Shown here: one piece after another, positions 1 through 7,097 of the stretch
Layout: each line of letters begins with the position of its first letter
Position numbering within the stretch: the first letter of the stretch is position 1
Virus record (IMG/VR): IMGVR_UViG_3300030104_006429
Location: 1 to 40,737 of that record
Reading direction: 5' to 3' (one strand)
Origin: a virus
Length of the DNA stretch: 40,737 bases
The notes under the pieces: generated by a model
Told to the model about the DNA's origin: nothing
Databases searched by the model: none
What the model saw: only the letters and a program-made list of their open reading frames with translations
Program-made: the position numbers and the translations under genes

Positions 1-48
1 TTCGCGGATTTTCAGGGCTGGAAGGATTCAGACCGCCCCTCCCCTTGA

Positions 49-417
49 TCATGAGCGAACCTTACGACCGATCCTGTTGTGGCAGTCGTGGCAGAGAGCA
101 CGCAGGTTCTTCCACTCCCAGAACAAAGACAGATCTTCTTTAGCCGGAACGATGTGGTCAACAATCTCAGTCGGACGAGTCAGTCCGTTGCGCTCGCATT
201 CCGAACAGCATGGATGACGACGCTTAAACGCAACACTCAACTTGCGCCAGCGCTGCGTACCATACAGCGAGTCAGAATCAGAACGACGCTGGTTATAATC
301 CCGCTGCCCAGCCAGACGATCAGCACGCTCAGCAGGCTTATGCGTATCGCAATAACCTGAGCGAACCAACTCCCCACAACCCGGATGACGACAGAATGTC
401 GGAGCACGCGCCGCCAT
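49..417 (-). CDS. HNH endonuclease (phage packaging-associated)
   Basis: A 122-residue protein with a C-terminal HNH nuclease fold. A CxxC pair at about 71-74 and the C109/C112 pair form the zinc knuckle. D87-H88, N104 and the CHDCHN stretch (109-114) supply the beta-beta-alpha metal catalytic residues. An N-terminal C9/C14/C23/H26 cluster could bind a further zinc. In HK97-like phages an HNH protein next to the terminase assists TerL in cutting cos DNA. Here it is the last gene before the window end, and the terminase small subunit gene is the next minus-strand gene if the molecule is circular. The ATG overlaps the holin stop as TGATG. The family call is firm; the packaging role is inferred from position. 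Confidence 0.9.
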   Translation of the reverse strand: MAARAPTFCRHPGCGELVRSGYCDTHKPAERADRLAGQRDYNQRRSDSDSLYGTQRWRKLSVAFKRRHPCCSECERNGLTRPTEIVDHIVPAKEDLSLFWEWKNLRALCHDCHNRIGRKVRS

Positions 418-665
418 CAGTTAACATCATCGCGCCGCCGCGCCATCGAAGTCCACTCTTTCCGGGCCTGCTCACGCTCAGCGATATTGAGATGACGCTG
501 CTTGTAATACCAATTCACAGCGAACGTGGCACCCGCCAGGGCAACACCTATAAATCCAAACGCTTCCTGCATAGTAAAACCCGTTGCTGCAACTACACCG
601 CTCGCACCATAAGAGGCGACCGAGGCAGCACGCTCCGCAATCGCGTCAGTTACTGGATGGCTCAT
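417..665 (-). CDS. Small holin-like membrane protein
   Basis: An 82-residue protein with a hydrophobic hairpin (about 20-36 and 37-53), a WYYKQRH boundary and a highly charged C-terminal tail. This is the usual organisation of class II phage holins. It overlaps the upstream 3TM holin gene by ATGA and the HNH gene by one base, so it sits in the lysis operon. Holins permeabilise the inner membrane at lysis time so that cytoplasmic endolysin reaches peptidoglycan. With two membrane proteins in this cassette, one may be the holin and the other an antiholin or accessory; the sequence does not tell which. No spanin gene was recognised. Confidence 0.7.
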   Translation of the reverse strand: MSHPVTDAIAERAASVASYGASGVVAATGFTMQEAFGFIGVALAGATFAVNWYYKQRHLNIAEREQARKEWTSMARRRDDVN

Positions 666-1084
666 TTGAAACGCTCCGTCGATACACCCTTGCGCTTGTC
701 ATGCGAACGCATTGCGCCAATGCCCAACATACCCGACACAATCACCCAGAGTGCATCGGTAGGCAGTACCGGTGGTGCAGATACCTCAGCAGGCACAACA
801 CCCGTCGCCTGAAGCAACGACCAACCCCACACCAGTAACGGGTACACGATAAACTGATAAGCCAACGCCAACGCACCAACCCAACCAATCGCAGGACGCC
901 AGCCAGCCACCAATACAGACTTATGCTGCGCTTCTGCCTTATTCACTTCCATCTGACCCAGAAGCAGACTCGCGTCTATCTGTTTCTCTTTCAGCGCAAC
1001 CTTCAGGCGCTCTTCATCAGACGTAACCAGATCATCAATGACACCACCAACCGCACTGACTAACTGACCAAAGCCACGCATCAT
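662..1084 (-). CDS. 3TM-type phage holin
   Basis: A 140-residue protein with an N-terminal amphipathic charged region (DEERLKVALKEKQ) followed by a conserved GWRPAIGW motif near residues 61-68. Hydrophobic segments lie at about 65-90 and 108-125, and the tail is basic. The WRP motif and layout match the GTA/phage holin 3TM superfamily. It lies between the endolysin and the small holin, with stop/start overlaps on both sides, so the three are probably translated from one late mRNA. It likely forms or regulates the membrane lesion at lysis. Confidence 0.8.
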   Translation of the reverse strand: MMRGFGQLVSAVGGVIDDLVTSDEERLKVALKEKQIDASLLLGQMEVNKAEAQHKSVLVAGWRPAIGWVGALALAYQFIVYPLLVWGWSLLQATGVVPAEVSAPPVLPTDALWVIVSGMLGIGAMRSHDKRKGVSTERFK

Positions 1085-1596
1085 TGCACCCCGTTGATAG
1101 TTCGATTAACCCAGCCCAGTAAGAACTTACCCTGCGAACGGTCGCGGGTAACGATCTGGGCATAACGCGTGATCTTTGCCAGGGCAAAGCGGTATTCAAA
1201 CAATTCAGCATCACAGGTATTCAACGCCTTCTGCGTTTGCGGCCCCATGATGCCATCGGCAGATTCATTCACTGCCAACTGCGCCAGCCTCACGGACGTT
1301 TTAACGCCAGCGTTCACAGCAAAATCAAATACCGAGAACGCGACCACATCACTGTGCAAACCATTGCCGCCGATGCGATCCCAGAAATTAACGCGATAAA
1401 AACTCTTCACCAGATCAGCAAGCCGAGGATCGTTAGCACCGGCAGTATCGATAATTACCCAGCCACCCCATGACGGGTGAAACTTTCGAGCAATACCACC
1501 GAACGTCATACCGCCCCGATCCCCCGGCACAGCATGCAAAACAAGACCACCTTCGTTCAGCAGCATTCTCTCGAACGCGCGATCAAAGTCAGCCAT
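1081..1596 (-). CDS. Endolysin, glycoside hydrolase family 108
   Basis: The start chosen is the ATG at 1596. It follows GAGG with good spacing and gives the family N-terminus MADFDRAFERMLLNEGG; the longer reading to 1668 runs through a terminator hairpin and has no RBS. The 171-residue product has the GH108 N-terminal domain with the catalytic Glu of the NEGG motif (E15), the GGMTFGGIA segment and an FDFAVNAG motif. A C-terminal peptidoglycan-binding-like DGIMGPQTQKAL segment follows. It hydrolyses the glycan backbone of peptidoglycan. No signal peptide is seen, so it depends on the adjacent holins for export. Confidence 0.9.
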   Translation of the reverse strand: MADFDRAFERMLLNEGGLVLHAVPGDRGGMTFGGIARKFHPSWGGWVIIDTAGANDPRLADLVKSFYRVNFWDRIGGNGLHSDVVAFSVFDFAVNAGVKTSVRLAQLAVNESADGIMGPQTQKALNTCDAELFEYRFALAKITRYAQIVTRDRSQGKFLLGWVNRTINGVQ

Positions 1597-1611
1597 ACAA
1601 ACCTCAAAAAT

Positions 1612-1637
1612 AAAAAAGCCCCGACGAAAGCCGGGGC
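1612..1637 (-). terminator. Rho-independent terminator in endolysin leader
   Basis: On the minus strand GCCCCG and CGGGGC pair around an 8-nt loop (1618-1637) and are followed by six T. It ends only about 10 nt before the endolysin RBS, so the late transcript must pass it before any lysis gene is made. This fits a terminator read through by a Q-type antiterminator. Confidence 0.8.
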
Positions 1638-1690
1638 AATGCTGGTACATCTCACAACATCTGGACACTCAGACGGTAATGCGCAAAACC

Positions 1691-1724
1691 AAAAAAGGCC
1701 CGACATTTCTGTCGAGCCTTTTTT
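1691..1724. terminator. Bidirectional intrinsic terminator (tR'-like)
   Basis: A nine-pair stem with one mismatch (1697-1705 with 1710-1718) and a TTTC loop is flanked by six A on one side and six T on the other, so it can terminate both strands. It lies a few tens of bases downstream of the candidate late promoter at 1753-1780, matching the pR'-tR' arrangement of lambdoid phages. Confidence 0.85.
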
Positions 1725-1752
1725 CTGAGTCAGGTTTCACAACCTAGAAGCG

Positions 1753-1780
1753 ATAGTACTAATTATTCCCGCGTTTGCAA
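1753..1780 (-). promoter_or_regulatory. Candidate late promoter (pR'-like)
   Basis: On the minus strand TTGCAA (1775-1780) and TACTAT (1753-1758) are separated by 16 bp. The expected start is near 1746, directly after the Q-like gene and just before two terminators. Both hexamers are imperfect, so the position is the main argument. Confidence 0.45.
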
Positions 1781-1803
1781 ATATTTTTTTTAAACGTTGC
1801 TAA

Positions 1804-2175
1804 TTAAAAATTAACGACACGCTTTTTATTCGACTCAAACCGCAAATAAATCAATGCAATAGCAGTATCACGACGTCGGTAGTACTCACTGGACGAAATA
1901 CCCAGATGACGACAGGACTGAGCAACCGTTGCATCCATGCGCAGATAATGCTCTTTAATCACATCACGCTCAGGATCGCCCAACCCGCGCACCGCCTGTT
2001 CAACTTCTTCCACTTCAGGTGACCACAAATCACGAGTACCAAACTCATTAGGCTCGCCAGCCATCATAGAGGCATTACCGAGCGTACCCACCACGCCAGG
2101 GCCACCTGACACAGCACGCGCCCATAACCAGAGGCGTCCATCAACTAATTCTTTCTGATCTTTTCTCAGCTGCAT
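1804..2175 (-). CDS. Q-like late transcription regulator / antiterminator
   Basis: A 123-residue protein. The C-terminal half (about 58-115) resembles a sigma70-region-4-type helix-turn-helix: EVEQAVRGLGDPERDVIKEHYL, then DATVAQSCRHLGISSSEYYRR. Phage antitermination Q and ArpU/RinA-type late activators share this design. The location supports the role: last early gene after replication, followed by a candidate promoter, two terminators and then lysis genes. It probably lets RNA polymerase read through the late terminators, including one before terS and one within the tail genes. The ATG follows AAGGTG. Family membership is judged from HTH pattern and context, so either an antiterminator or a conventional activator is possible. 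Confidence 0.65.
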   Translation of the reverse strand: MQLRKDQKELVDGRLWLWARAVSGGPGVVGTLGNASMMAGEPNEFGTRDLWSPEVEEVEQAVRGLGDPERDVIKEHYLRMDATVAQSCRHLGISSSEYYRRRDTAIALIYLRFESNKKRVVNF

Positions 2176-2193
2176 AAATCACCTTATTAACGA

Positions 2194-2470
2194 GGCCTAT
2201 AGTGGCCTAGGGTATGTTTTTAAACTCAAGGTCTCTGAAACCCGCATGAATACTGGAAAGGCCTAGAGGCCTAGGGGGCCTAGGGGTATTTCTCTCACGC
2301 GAGAGAAAAAATAAACCCCGGTTAAATTGCTTAGCGTTACACGCATACGCGCGCGGGCGCGTGAACCCTAGGCCTCTGGGCCTTTTCCCCGGAAGCCAGA
2401 AAACACGGGGCCTGCAAAGGCCTAGGGGTACAACCGCGAACCCTAGGCCACCCCTAGGCCCCATGGGCCT
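2194..2470. repeat. GGCCTAGGGG repeat cluster, possible origin or control region
   Basis: This ~280-bp non-coding stretch lies between the helicase and Q-like genes. About eight copies of GGCCTAGGGG or near variants occur in it: forward at 2204, 2260 (weak), 2268, 2277 and 2419; inverted at 2366, 2441 and 2451. Truncated copies sit at both edges. It also contains a perfect 8-bp hairpin (TTTCTCTC/GAGAGAAA, 2289-2308), an AT-rich stretch at about 2305-2335 and an alternating GC block at 2348-2361. Iteron-like repeats near replication genes suggest an origin or a replication/partition protein binding region. The function is inferred, not shown. Confidence 0.6.
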
Positions 2471-4139
2471 ATTCACCCAGCTCACCAGTCAGCCCGGCCT
2501 GCTTCCGGAACTCAACAACGCAGTCTGTCAGCCACTCCTTCTGAGTCTTACTGTCAGGCTTCTTGTGGATAATAAAGAACGTCCCCTTACGATCCTTACG
2601 CATCGTCTTACCAGCTCCACCAGGGTCATCGTATTTAATCGAAGAGCGCCGCTTTAAACGCACCGCCATTGCGTTACTGAACTTCTCCCGGCTCATCGTT
2701 CGCTCATGACCTGCCCTACACCAGGCGTCATACACCAAAAACAAATCATCACTCAGGCAACTGAAGTACGGCGCATCCAAATTGCCAGCCGTCCACTCAC
2801 GATAGAAAATCTCCCAACTGGGCAAGCCGAACTCGATCAGCCGCTCTTTGGCTTTCGTCATCGGCGCTTCGGTGTATGGATCAAAATCACCCAGATCGAC
2901 CCGCAACAACCAATCATAAAAGGCCTCAATACCACCGTGCTTTAATTCATAACTAACGCGGGCTTTTAACTCAGGATCGATTTTTTTATCTGGCCAGATC
3001 ACCAGAAAACGACGGTCGGTAGTTTCAACCGGGAACGGCTGCAACTCATTAGAAAGGAACACTGCATTCATATGGTTGGCTTCTTCCCAACCGCTCATAA
3101 ACTTCTTTTCAATACGGGTTTTTTCGCCCGTAATCATCTGCTTAATGGTACCCATCTGGCTGTACTTATTAGAGCGGCTGAATATTTCTTCAAACACCCC
3201 ATACAACAAATTACTCTGCCAGTCGGTATATTGTGACTCCATCTGATGCTGACCCAGTGTCGCACCATAACGGCCATACACCTGACGCATCACACCATCG
3301 AAAAACAGAGACTTACCACTGCCCTGCATTTCAGAATGCATTAGCACCGCAGTACGCAGCTTCGCACCTACATACTGCAACGGATACGCCAGCCACCGCT
3401 GAATCCATATCCAGATCTCATCATCCTCATTGCATAACGACCACAACAGCGCCCGAATACCACTGCACGCATCGTCATTGCGCTCAGGCTGCAACGGCAA
3501 CCCCTGAAACATATTGATATACGTATCCGGGTCCACCTTCTGAGAAGGATCAAACACCACGTTCTTACGCAACACCATCTTGCGGTCAGGTGACGTATTC
3601 CAGAAATCAAACGCCCCCGGAATAATGCACCGCACCTGGTCCATCGTAATGACTTCACGTAGCTCACGATCCCAACATTCTTTACTAGGTTCCAGATACA
3701 CAAACCGATCAAGGGCACGGTCTAACCCCTGCACCCCCCTCTTTTTGGCGGCGAGCACCGCAGCAGAAATATCATCCTCATGCACCTCACGCTTACCAGC
3801 GGCATCAATCCACTCTTGCCCCACCTGCTTACCGACGATGCGCTTAAACGCAGTGACCTTCAGCTTGCACTGACGATGCGTATCCCACACATCACCAGTG
3901 GGAAAAATCAGAGCGAACCGCTTTAACGCATCATCCAGCGTAATCTCATCAGGCTTCGACACCTCAACATTATCCGGCTCACCAGCGTCAGCCGCAGCTT
4001 CACATTCCGCGTCGCCGAGCGAAGGGGGTACGGGGGAATCATCAACACGAAACGCCGTAGCAATCGCCGCATCAATCTGAGCTTTAACAGCATCCAGACC
4101 CTCAGCAACATGCAGATCATTAAAATCGACACCTGCCAT
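2469..4139 (-). CDS. SF3-type replicative helicase (DUF5906 family)
   Basis: The ATG at 4139 overlaps the primase stop (TGATG) and follows GGAGG; a TTG one codon earlier is not needed. The 556-residue product has Walker A GSGKS at about 273-277 and an acidic Walker B-like LLYGVFEEIF ending in E317-E318. Motif C-like FLSNE lies near 361-365 and an arginine-finger candidate in TTDRRFLV near 373-380. This matches phage/plasmid P4-type superfamily 3 helicases of the DUF5906 group. The N-terminal 60 residues are acidic and low in conserved features. It should unwind DNA at the phage origin with the primase encoded just upstream. Confidence 0.85.
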   Translation of the reverse strand: MAGVDFNDLHVAEGLDAVKAQIDAAIATAFRVDDSPVPPSLGDAECEAAADAGEPDNVEVSKPDEITLDDALKRFALIFPTGDVWDTHRQCKLKVTAFKRIVGKQVGQEWIDAAGKREVHEDDISAAVLAAKKRGVQGLDRALDRFVYLEPSKECWDRELREVITMDQVRCIIPGAFDFWNTSPDRKMVLRKNVVFDPSQKVDPDTYINMFQGLPLQPERNDDACSGIRALLWSLCNEDDEIWIWIQRWLAYPLQYVGAKLRTAVLMHSEMQGSGKSLFFDGVMRQVYGRYGATLGQHQMESQYTDWQSNLLYGVFEEIFSRSNKYSQMGTIKQMITGEKTRIEKKFMSGWEEANHMNAVFLSNELQPFPVETTDRRFLVIWPDKKIDPELKARVSYELKHGGIEAFYDWLLRVDLGDFDPYTEAPMTKAKERLIEFGLPSWEIFYREWTAGNLDAPYFSCLSDDLFLVYDAWCRAGHERTMSREKFSNAMAVRLKRRSSIKYDDPGGAGKTMRKDRKGTFFIIHKKPDSKTQKEWLTDCVVEFRKQAGLTGELGE

Positions 4140-5173
4140 CAAGCCACCTCCGCAGAAAACTGAGGCACCACAACATCTGCACCACAGGCCGCAGCAGCAC
4201 GCTGCGCGTACTTCAGGCCCGCGTTCTCTTCAGTGGCAGAATCATCATCAGCACAGATTAAAAAACTCGAACCGAACCCACGCTCAACAAACGTCGGTAA
4301 CACATTCGGAATATTCCCTGCATCAACAGCGACAACACAACAGTAACCCGTTGCCATATGAATACTGGCCGCCGTGGCATACCCCTCGGCAACACAAACC
4401 ACCGACCGATCGCCAGGTATCACATGAAAACAACCCGACTTGCGACCATGCCGGAAAAACGACTTCTTACCCGACGGGAAAATAATCTGCACCGACCATA
4501 ACGCCTGATCGCCATCTACCAACGGCACTAATAACGACCCACGCTTAATATTACGAACAGACAAATACTCAGGCTTGCCCGCCGCCGCGTAATCCGCGAA
4601 AAACTGAGAAATATCAGCCTCACCCGTCAACACCCGAAACGACTCTGTCTGATCATCAACAACCACCAGAACAGAACGCGGCACCAGATACACACCAAAC
4701 GCAGCAACCTGCTTCTGATTCAGATACGGACAATCGACCGGGCCATAATCACCAGCGCACACAGCATCAATCAGAGCACGACTGGCCTGAGCAACAATCA
4801 GCTGCATACGCTGCCGCCAGGCCCGCTCACGCTCGTCTTCCGCCTTGCGCTTGGCCTTTGCCTCTTCCGTTTTACGGCGATACTCAGCACGCTCCTGCTC
4901 AGACCACTGCTTATCAGCAGGCCGCCAACCGGCCTCTTTCGCCATCTTAATCAGCGTACCGATCCCCACACCCGACTTACTTAAGCTACGCCACACCGAA
5001 CGGCAATCGGCCGCCTTGTAGCTCTCAGCGGACTGAGACCAACTGTCGAACATATCAAACGCCGCATCACCAAACTCAGAGCGCAACGCCATACCCACCT
5101 GCAACCACTCTTCACGGCTATCAGACGACAGACACAGCAGCGCCTGCTCAGCATCTTGTAAAGTAAATTCCAT
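4139..5173 (-). CDS. DNA primase, PriCT-2 plus Toprim domains
   Basis: The ATG at 5173 has a GGTGGGG RBS and is preferred over the TTG at 5203. The 344-residue protein begins with a PriCT-2-like segment (about 5-82, including EEWLQVGMALRSEFG and FDSWSQSA). A charged helical linker follows (about 90-125). The C-terminal Toprim domain has the conserved Glu in CVAEGYATAAS (E263) and an acidic ICADDD motif (309-311). It resembles plasmid/phage TraC-type primases that prime DNA synthesis. It is translationally coupled to the helicase, giving a primase-helicase pair on two polypeptides. Confidence 0.85.
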   Translation of the reverse strand: MEFTLQDAEQALLCLSSDSREEWLQVGMALRSEFGDAAFDMFDSWSQSAESYKAADCRSVWRSLSKSGVGIGTLIKMAKEAGWRPADKQWSEQERAEYRRKTEEAKAKRKAEDERERAWRQRMQLIVAQASRALIDAVCAGDYGPVDCPYLNQKQVAAFGVYLVPRSVLVVVDDQTESFRVLTGEADISQFFADYAAAGKPEYLSVRNIKRGSLLVPLVDGDQALWSVQIIFPSGKKSFFRHGRKSGCFHVIPGDRSVVCVAEGYATAASIHMATGYCCVVAVDAGNIPNVLPTFVERGFGSSFLICADDDSATEENAGLKYAQRAAAACGADVVVPQFSAEVA

Positions 5174-5175
5174 GA

Positions 5176-5382
5176 TCAACCCCACCGATATAAACACGCG
5201 CAAAGAAATAAAATGCCAATTACGAAGCCGACTAGACGCACCCGATCACAGACAAAACCACGCCCATGTAGTTGGGGCCGCATCTCAGACGTCCGCAGGC
5301 CGCAACCGCAGGGTTGATATCCATTACCACGCGTACCGTCAAACCCATTGCGGCATGATCTGCACTTATAGACGCGCTTCAC
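5176..5382 (-). CDS. Small Cys-rich protein with C-terminal membrane helix
   Basis: A 68-residue product using a GTG start that overlaps the CII-like gene stop as GTGA; it ends two bases before the primase start. That tight packing is the main support for a real gene. CRSC near residues 8-11 and CGC near 26-28 could form a small zinc ribbon. A hydrophobic segment near the C-terminus (LVGFVIGILFLCACLY) suggests membrane anchoring. No family was recognised. Confidence 0.55.
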   Translation of the reverse strand: MKRVYKCRSCRNGFDGTRGNGYQPCGCGLRTSEMRPQLHGRGFVCDRVRLVGFVIGILFLCACLYRWG

Positions 5383-5855
5383 CCCGGCATCCCCGCAGCG
5401 ATACTCACCAACGTATTGATCTCAGTCGCTAACTGAGTACGCACGCGCTTAATGCGATCCATTTCAGACGGCGTCACGCGCCGATCTGCAATTGCCTCAC
5501 TGATCGTCTGAGCCAGCTCACTGACCTGTGCCAACGAATTACTCAGTTGCTCAAACAGATCAACGCCCTGCACCGGATCAACGCCAGGCACAAAAAAACC
5601 GCCCGCAATCTCAGCAACTGCATGAGCGGTGTATTGCGCGTCCGTCCACTCAAGGAGCGCCTCAAACTGTTTCAGGCTCATATCATGGGTGTCACGCTTG
5701 GTATCACAGGTGTAATTCAGCACCGTCTGAGGGTGACCGACACCCATAATTGTTGCCGCCACCGCCGTGGTGCCCCTCTGTCGCTTAATATCCTCACGGA
5801 TCGCCGCCCTCAGAGACATGCCCGGCAGCGGCATCGCAGTCATAATGCTATTCAT
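5379..5855 (-). CDS. CII-like phage regulatory protein (CP76 family)
   Basis: A 158-residue protein with an N-terminal HTH-like part (AAIREDIKRQRGTTAVAATIMGVGHPQTVLNYTCD). The C-terminal helical segment, containing DLFEQLSNSLAQVSELAQTI and then DRRVTPSEMDRIKR, is typical of the phage CII/CP76 family. It is second in the cro-proximal operon, the position of cII in lambdoid phages, where the protein activates lysogenic promoters. The ATG follows AAGGA. Targets cannot be read from the sequence. It overlaps the downstream small gene by four bases. Confidence 0.8.
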   Translation of the reverse strand: MNSIMTAMPLPGMSLRAAIREDIKRQRGTTAVAATIMGVGHPQTVLNYTCDTKRDTHDMSLKQFEALLEWTDAQYTAHAVAEIAGGFFVPGVDPVQGVDLFEQLSNSLAQVSELAQTISEAIADRRVTPSEMDRIKRVRTQLATEINTLVSIAAGMPG

Positions 5856-5885
5856 CGCGTCTTTTCCTTAATTTAGAAAACGTAG

Positions 5886-6146
5886 TCAGGCTGCGCTGTC
5901 CGATACATCATTAGAATCAGCAGGCCGTTCACCATAGACATCAGGCCGCAGGTCATAACGATCAATCGACGACCCTTTTTCTTTCAACAGGCGCTCAACA
6001 TGCAGAACATGACCGACAGGGACCACACCCTTTTTAGAAATCCATTGACTCACAGCTTGCTGGCTAATACCGAGACCACTTGCCACAGCCTCCTGCCCCC
6101 CAATGGCCTTGACGGCGCGCTTCGTAAGCTCTTTTTGGCTAATCAT
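5886..6146 (-). CDS. Cro/YdaS-like helix-turn-helix regulator
   Basis: The start chosen is the ATG at 6146, preceded by a strong GGAGG, instead of an upstream start at 6170. The 86-residue protein carries a YdaS/Cro-type HTH (KRAVKAIGGQEAVASGLGIS, then QQAVSQWISKKG) in its first 45 residues and an acidic C-terminus. It is transcribed divergently from the CI-like repressor across a large operator dyad, the position of cro, and heads the replication operon. It probably represses the repressor promoter when the phage turns lytic. Confidence 0.85.
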   Translation of the reverse strand: MISQKELTKRAVKAIGGQEAVASGLGISQQAVSQWISKKGVVPVGHVLHVERLLKEKGSSIDRYDLRPDVYGERPADSNDVSDSAA

Positions 6147-6174
6147 AATTGCCTCCGTAGTAACAACCACTCAA

Positions 6175-6218
6175 AAGATACTAGTTTTAATTGTATCGAG
6201 TCAACAACTAAAACTAGT
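6175..6218 (-). promoter_or_regulatory. cro-side promoter with long operator dyad
   Basis: Two 15-bp inverted arms (6180-6194 and 6204-6218, one mismatch, ACTAGTTTTARTTGT) flank a 9-bp centre. A minus-strand promoter overlaps it: TTGACT at 6199-6204 and TATCTT at 6175-6180 with an 18-bp spacer. A repressor bound to the dyad would cover the -35 and block cro transcription. A weaker plus-strand -10 (TAAAAT, 6242-6247) may serve the CI-like gene. Confidence 0.7.
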
Positions 6219-6278
6219 TCGATTGATAAAAGCAACGCTTGTAAAATCTCGCAATACAAAACAAACAGGCACGCAACA

Positions 6279-6905
6279 ATGGATAGTCTTGGCAGTCGAC
6301 TGAAAAAGGCGCTGGAAGATAGCGGAGTAACGCAAGCAGAATTGGCCGAACACATAGGCATCAGCCAGCAGGCCGTTCAATTCATTTGCTCAGGCAAGAC
6401 GAAACACACCAAGCATCTAGGCAAAATCGCGGAAAGACTTGGCGTAACTCAGGAGTGGCTGGCATTCGGCAGTGCCAACCAAGTAAACGAAGCACAAAGC
6501 GAATACAACGCACAAACCCAGAGCGTACCACTACTTACAATGCGCGACCTGGACAACGACAGCGTAAGTACACTGGCAATCACCTGCCCATTTGAGCACA
6601 GCCCCAAGGCGTTTGCGTTAAAGATCGAAGGCGACCCGGCATCAGCAAACCCAATGCACCCTCAATATGGCAGAGCCTATCCAGTAGGAAGCATCGTCTT
6701 TGCAGATCCAGCATTAGCAGACACGTGTGAAAATAACGATATAGTTATTGCAGAACTGACCGAACGGCCAAACAAAGTCACTGCCTTCAGGCAGCTATAC
6801 AAAGAGGCAGGCACAGAGGCACTAAGACCCCTGAACCCTCAATTTCCAATGACAACTGAACCCTTTAGGATCGTAGCGAAGGTGATTGGGGCGATACTAC
6901 CCTAA
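6279..6905 (+). CDS. CI-like phage repressor with degenerate S24 domain
   Basis: The ATG at 6279 starts a 208-residue protein; the RBS is weak, as for many repressor genes. Residues 8-60 form an Xre-type HTH (TQAELAEHIGISQQAVQFICSGK). Residues ~110-208 form an S24/LexA-like C-terminal domain (GSIVFADP, NNDIVIAEL, LRPLNPQFP). The usual GDSM catalytic Ser region reads GDPASANPM (118-126), the catalytic Lys position appears to be Arg (AFRQLYKEAG, R171), and no Ala-Gly or Cys-Gly cleavage site is seen in the linker. It should maintain lysogeny by binding the 6180-6218 dyad and perhaps the 7791-7851 sites, but may not self-cleave. Confidence 0.88.
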   Translation: MDSLGSRLKKALEDSGVTQAELAEHIGISQQAVQFICSGKTKHTKHLGKIAERLGVTQEWLAFGSANQVNEAQSEYNAQTQSVPLLTMRDLDNDSVSTLAITCPFEHSPKAFALKIEGDPASANPMHPQYGRAYPVGSIVFADPALADTCENNDIVIAELTERPNKVTAFRQLYKEAGTEALRPLNPQFPMTTEPFRIVAKVIGAILP

Positions 6906-7090
6906 TCACATTTCGAGCACCGCCAACCACCTACTTTAGTATTTAATATCTTCCAGATGACCACCAAAGCCAACCACATACCAAACGTCGCCAATGTTAA
7001 CACCAGGTGAACGAGCAGCATGAAACCGCTAGATTCAGTATTGTTGCGATAGTGCCTTGTAACCCCCTTACACTTCTTACACTTCATCAT
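6902..7090 (-). CDS. Small membrane protein with split zinc-ribbon cysteines
   Basis: About 62 residues. MKCKKCKG at the N-terminus and CSKC at the C-terminus could form a four-Cys zinc site. They flank a long hydrophobic stretch (SGFMLLVHLVLTLATFGMWLALVVIW) able to span the membrane once or twice. A GTG start at 7111, with GAGGGGG upstream and a 14-base overlap with the preceding gene, is equally possible. It is convergent with the CI-like gene and overlaps its 3' end. No family was recognised. Location beside the repressor suggests expression in the lysogen. Confidence 0.6.
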   Translation of the reverse strand: MMKCKKCKGVTRHYRNNTESSGFMLLVHLVLTLATFGMWLALVVIWKILNTKVGGWRCSKCD

Positions 7091-7097
7091 TTGTTCT

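Noticed and set aside
1081-1668. Longer endolysin from 1668
   Set aside because: The extra 24 residues cross a terminator hairpin, have no RBS and are absent from the GH108 pattern.
2207-2485. 92-residue minus-strand reading frame across the repeat zone
   Set aside because: It is made of the GGCCTAGGGG repeats, is Pro/Arg/Gly-rich, lacks an RBS and overlaps the helicase end.
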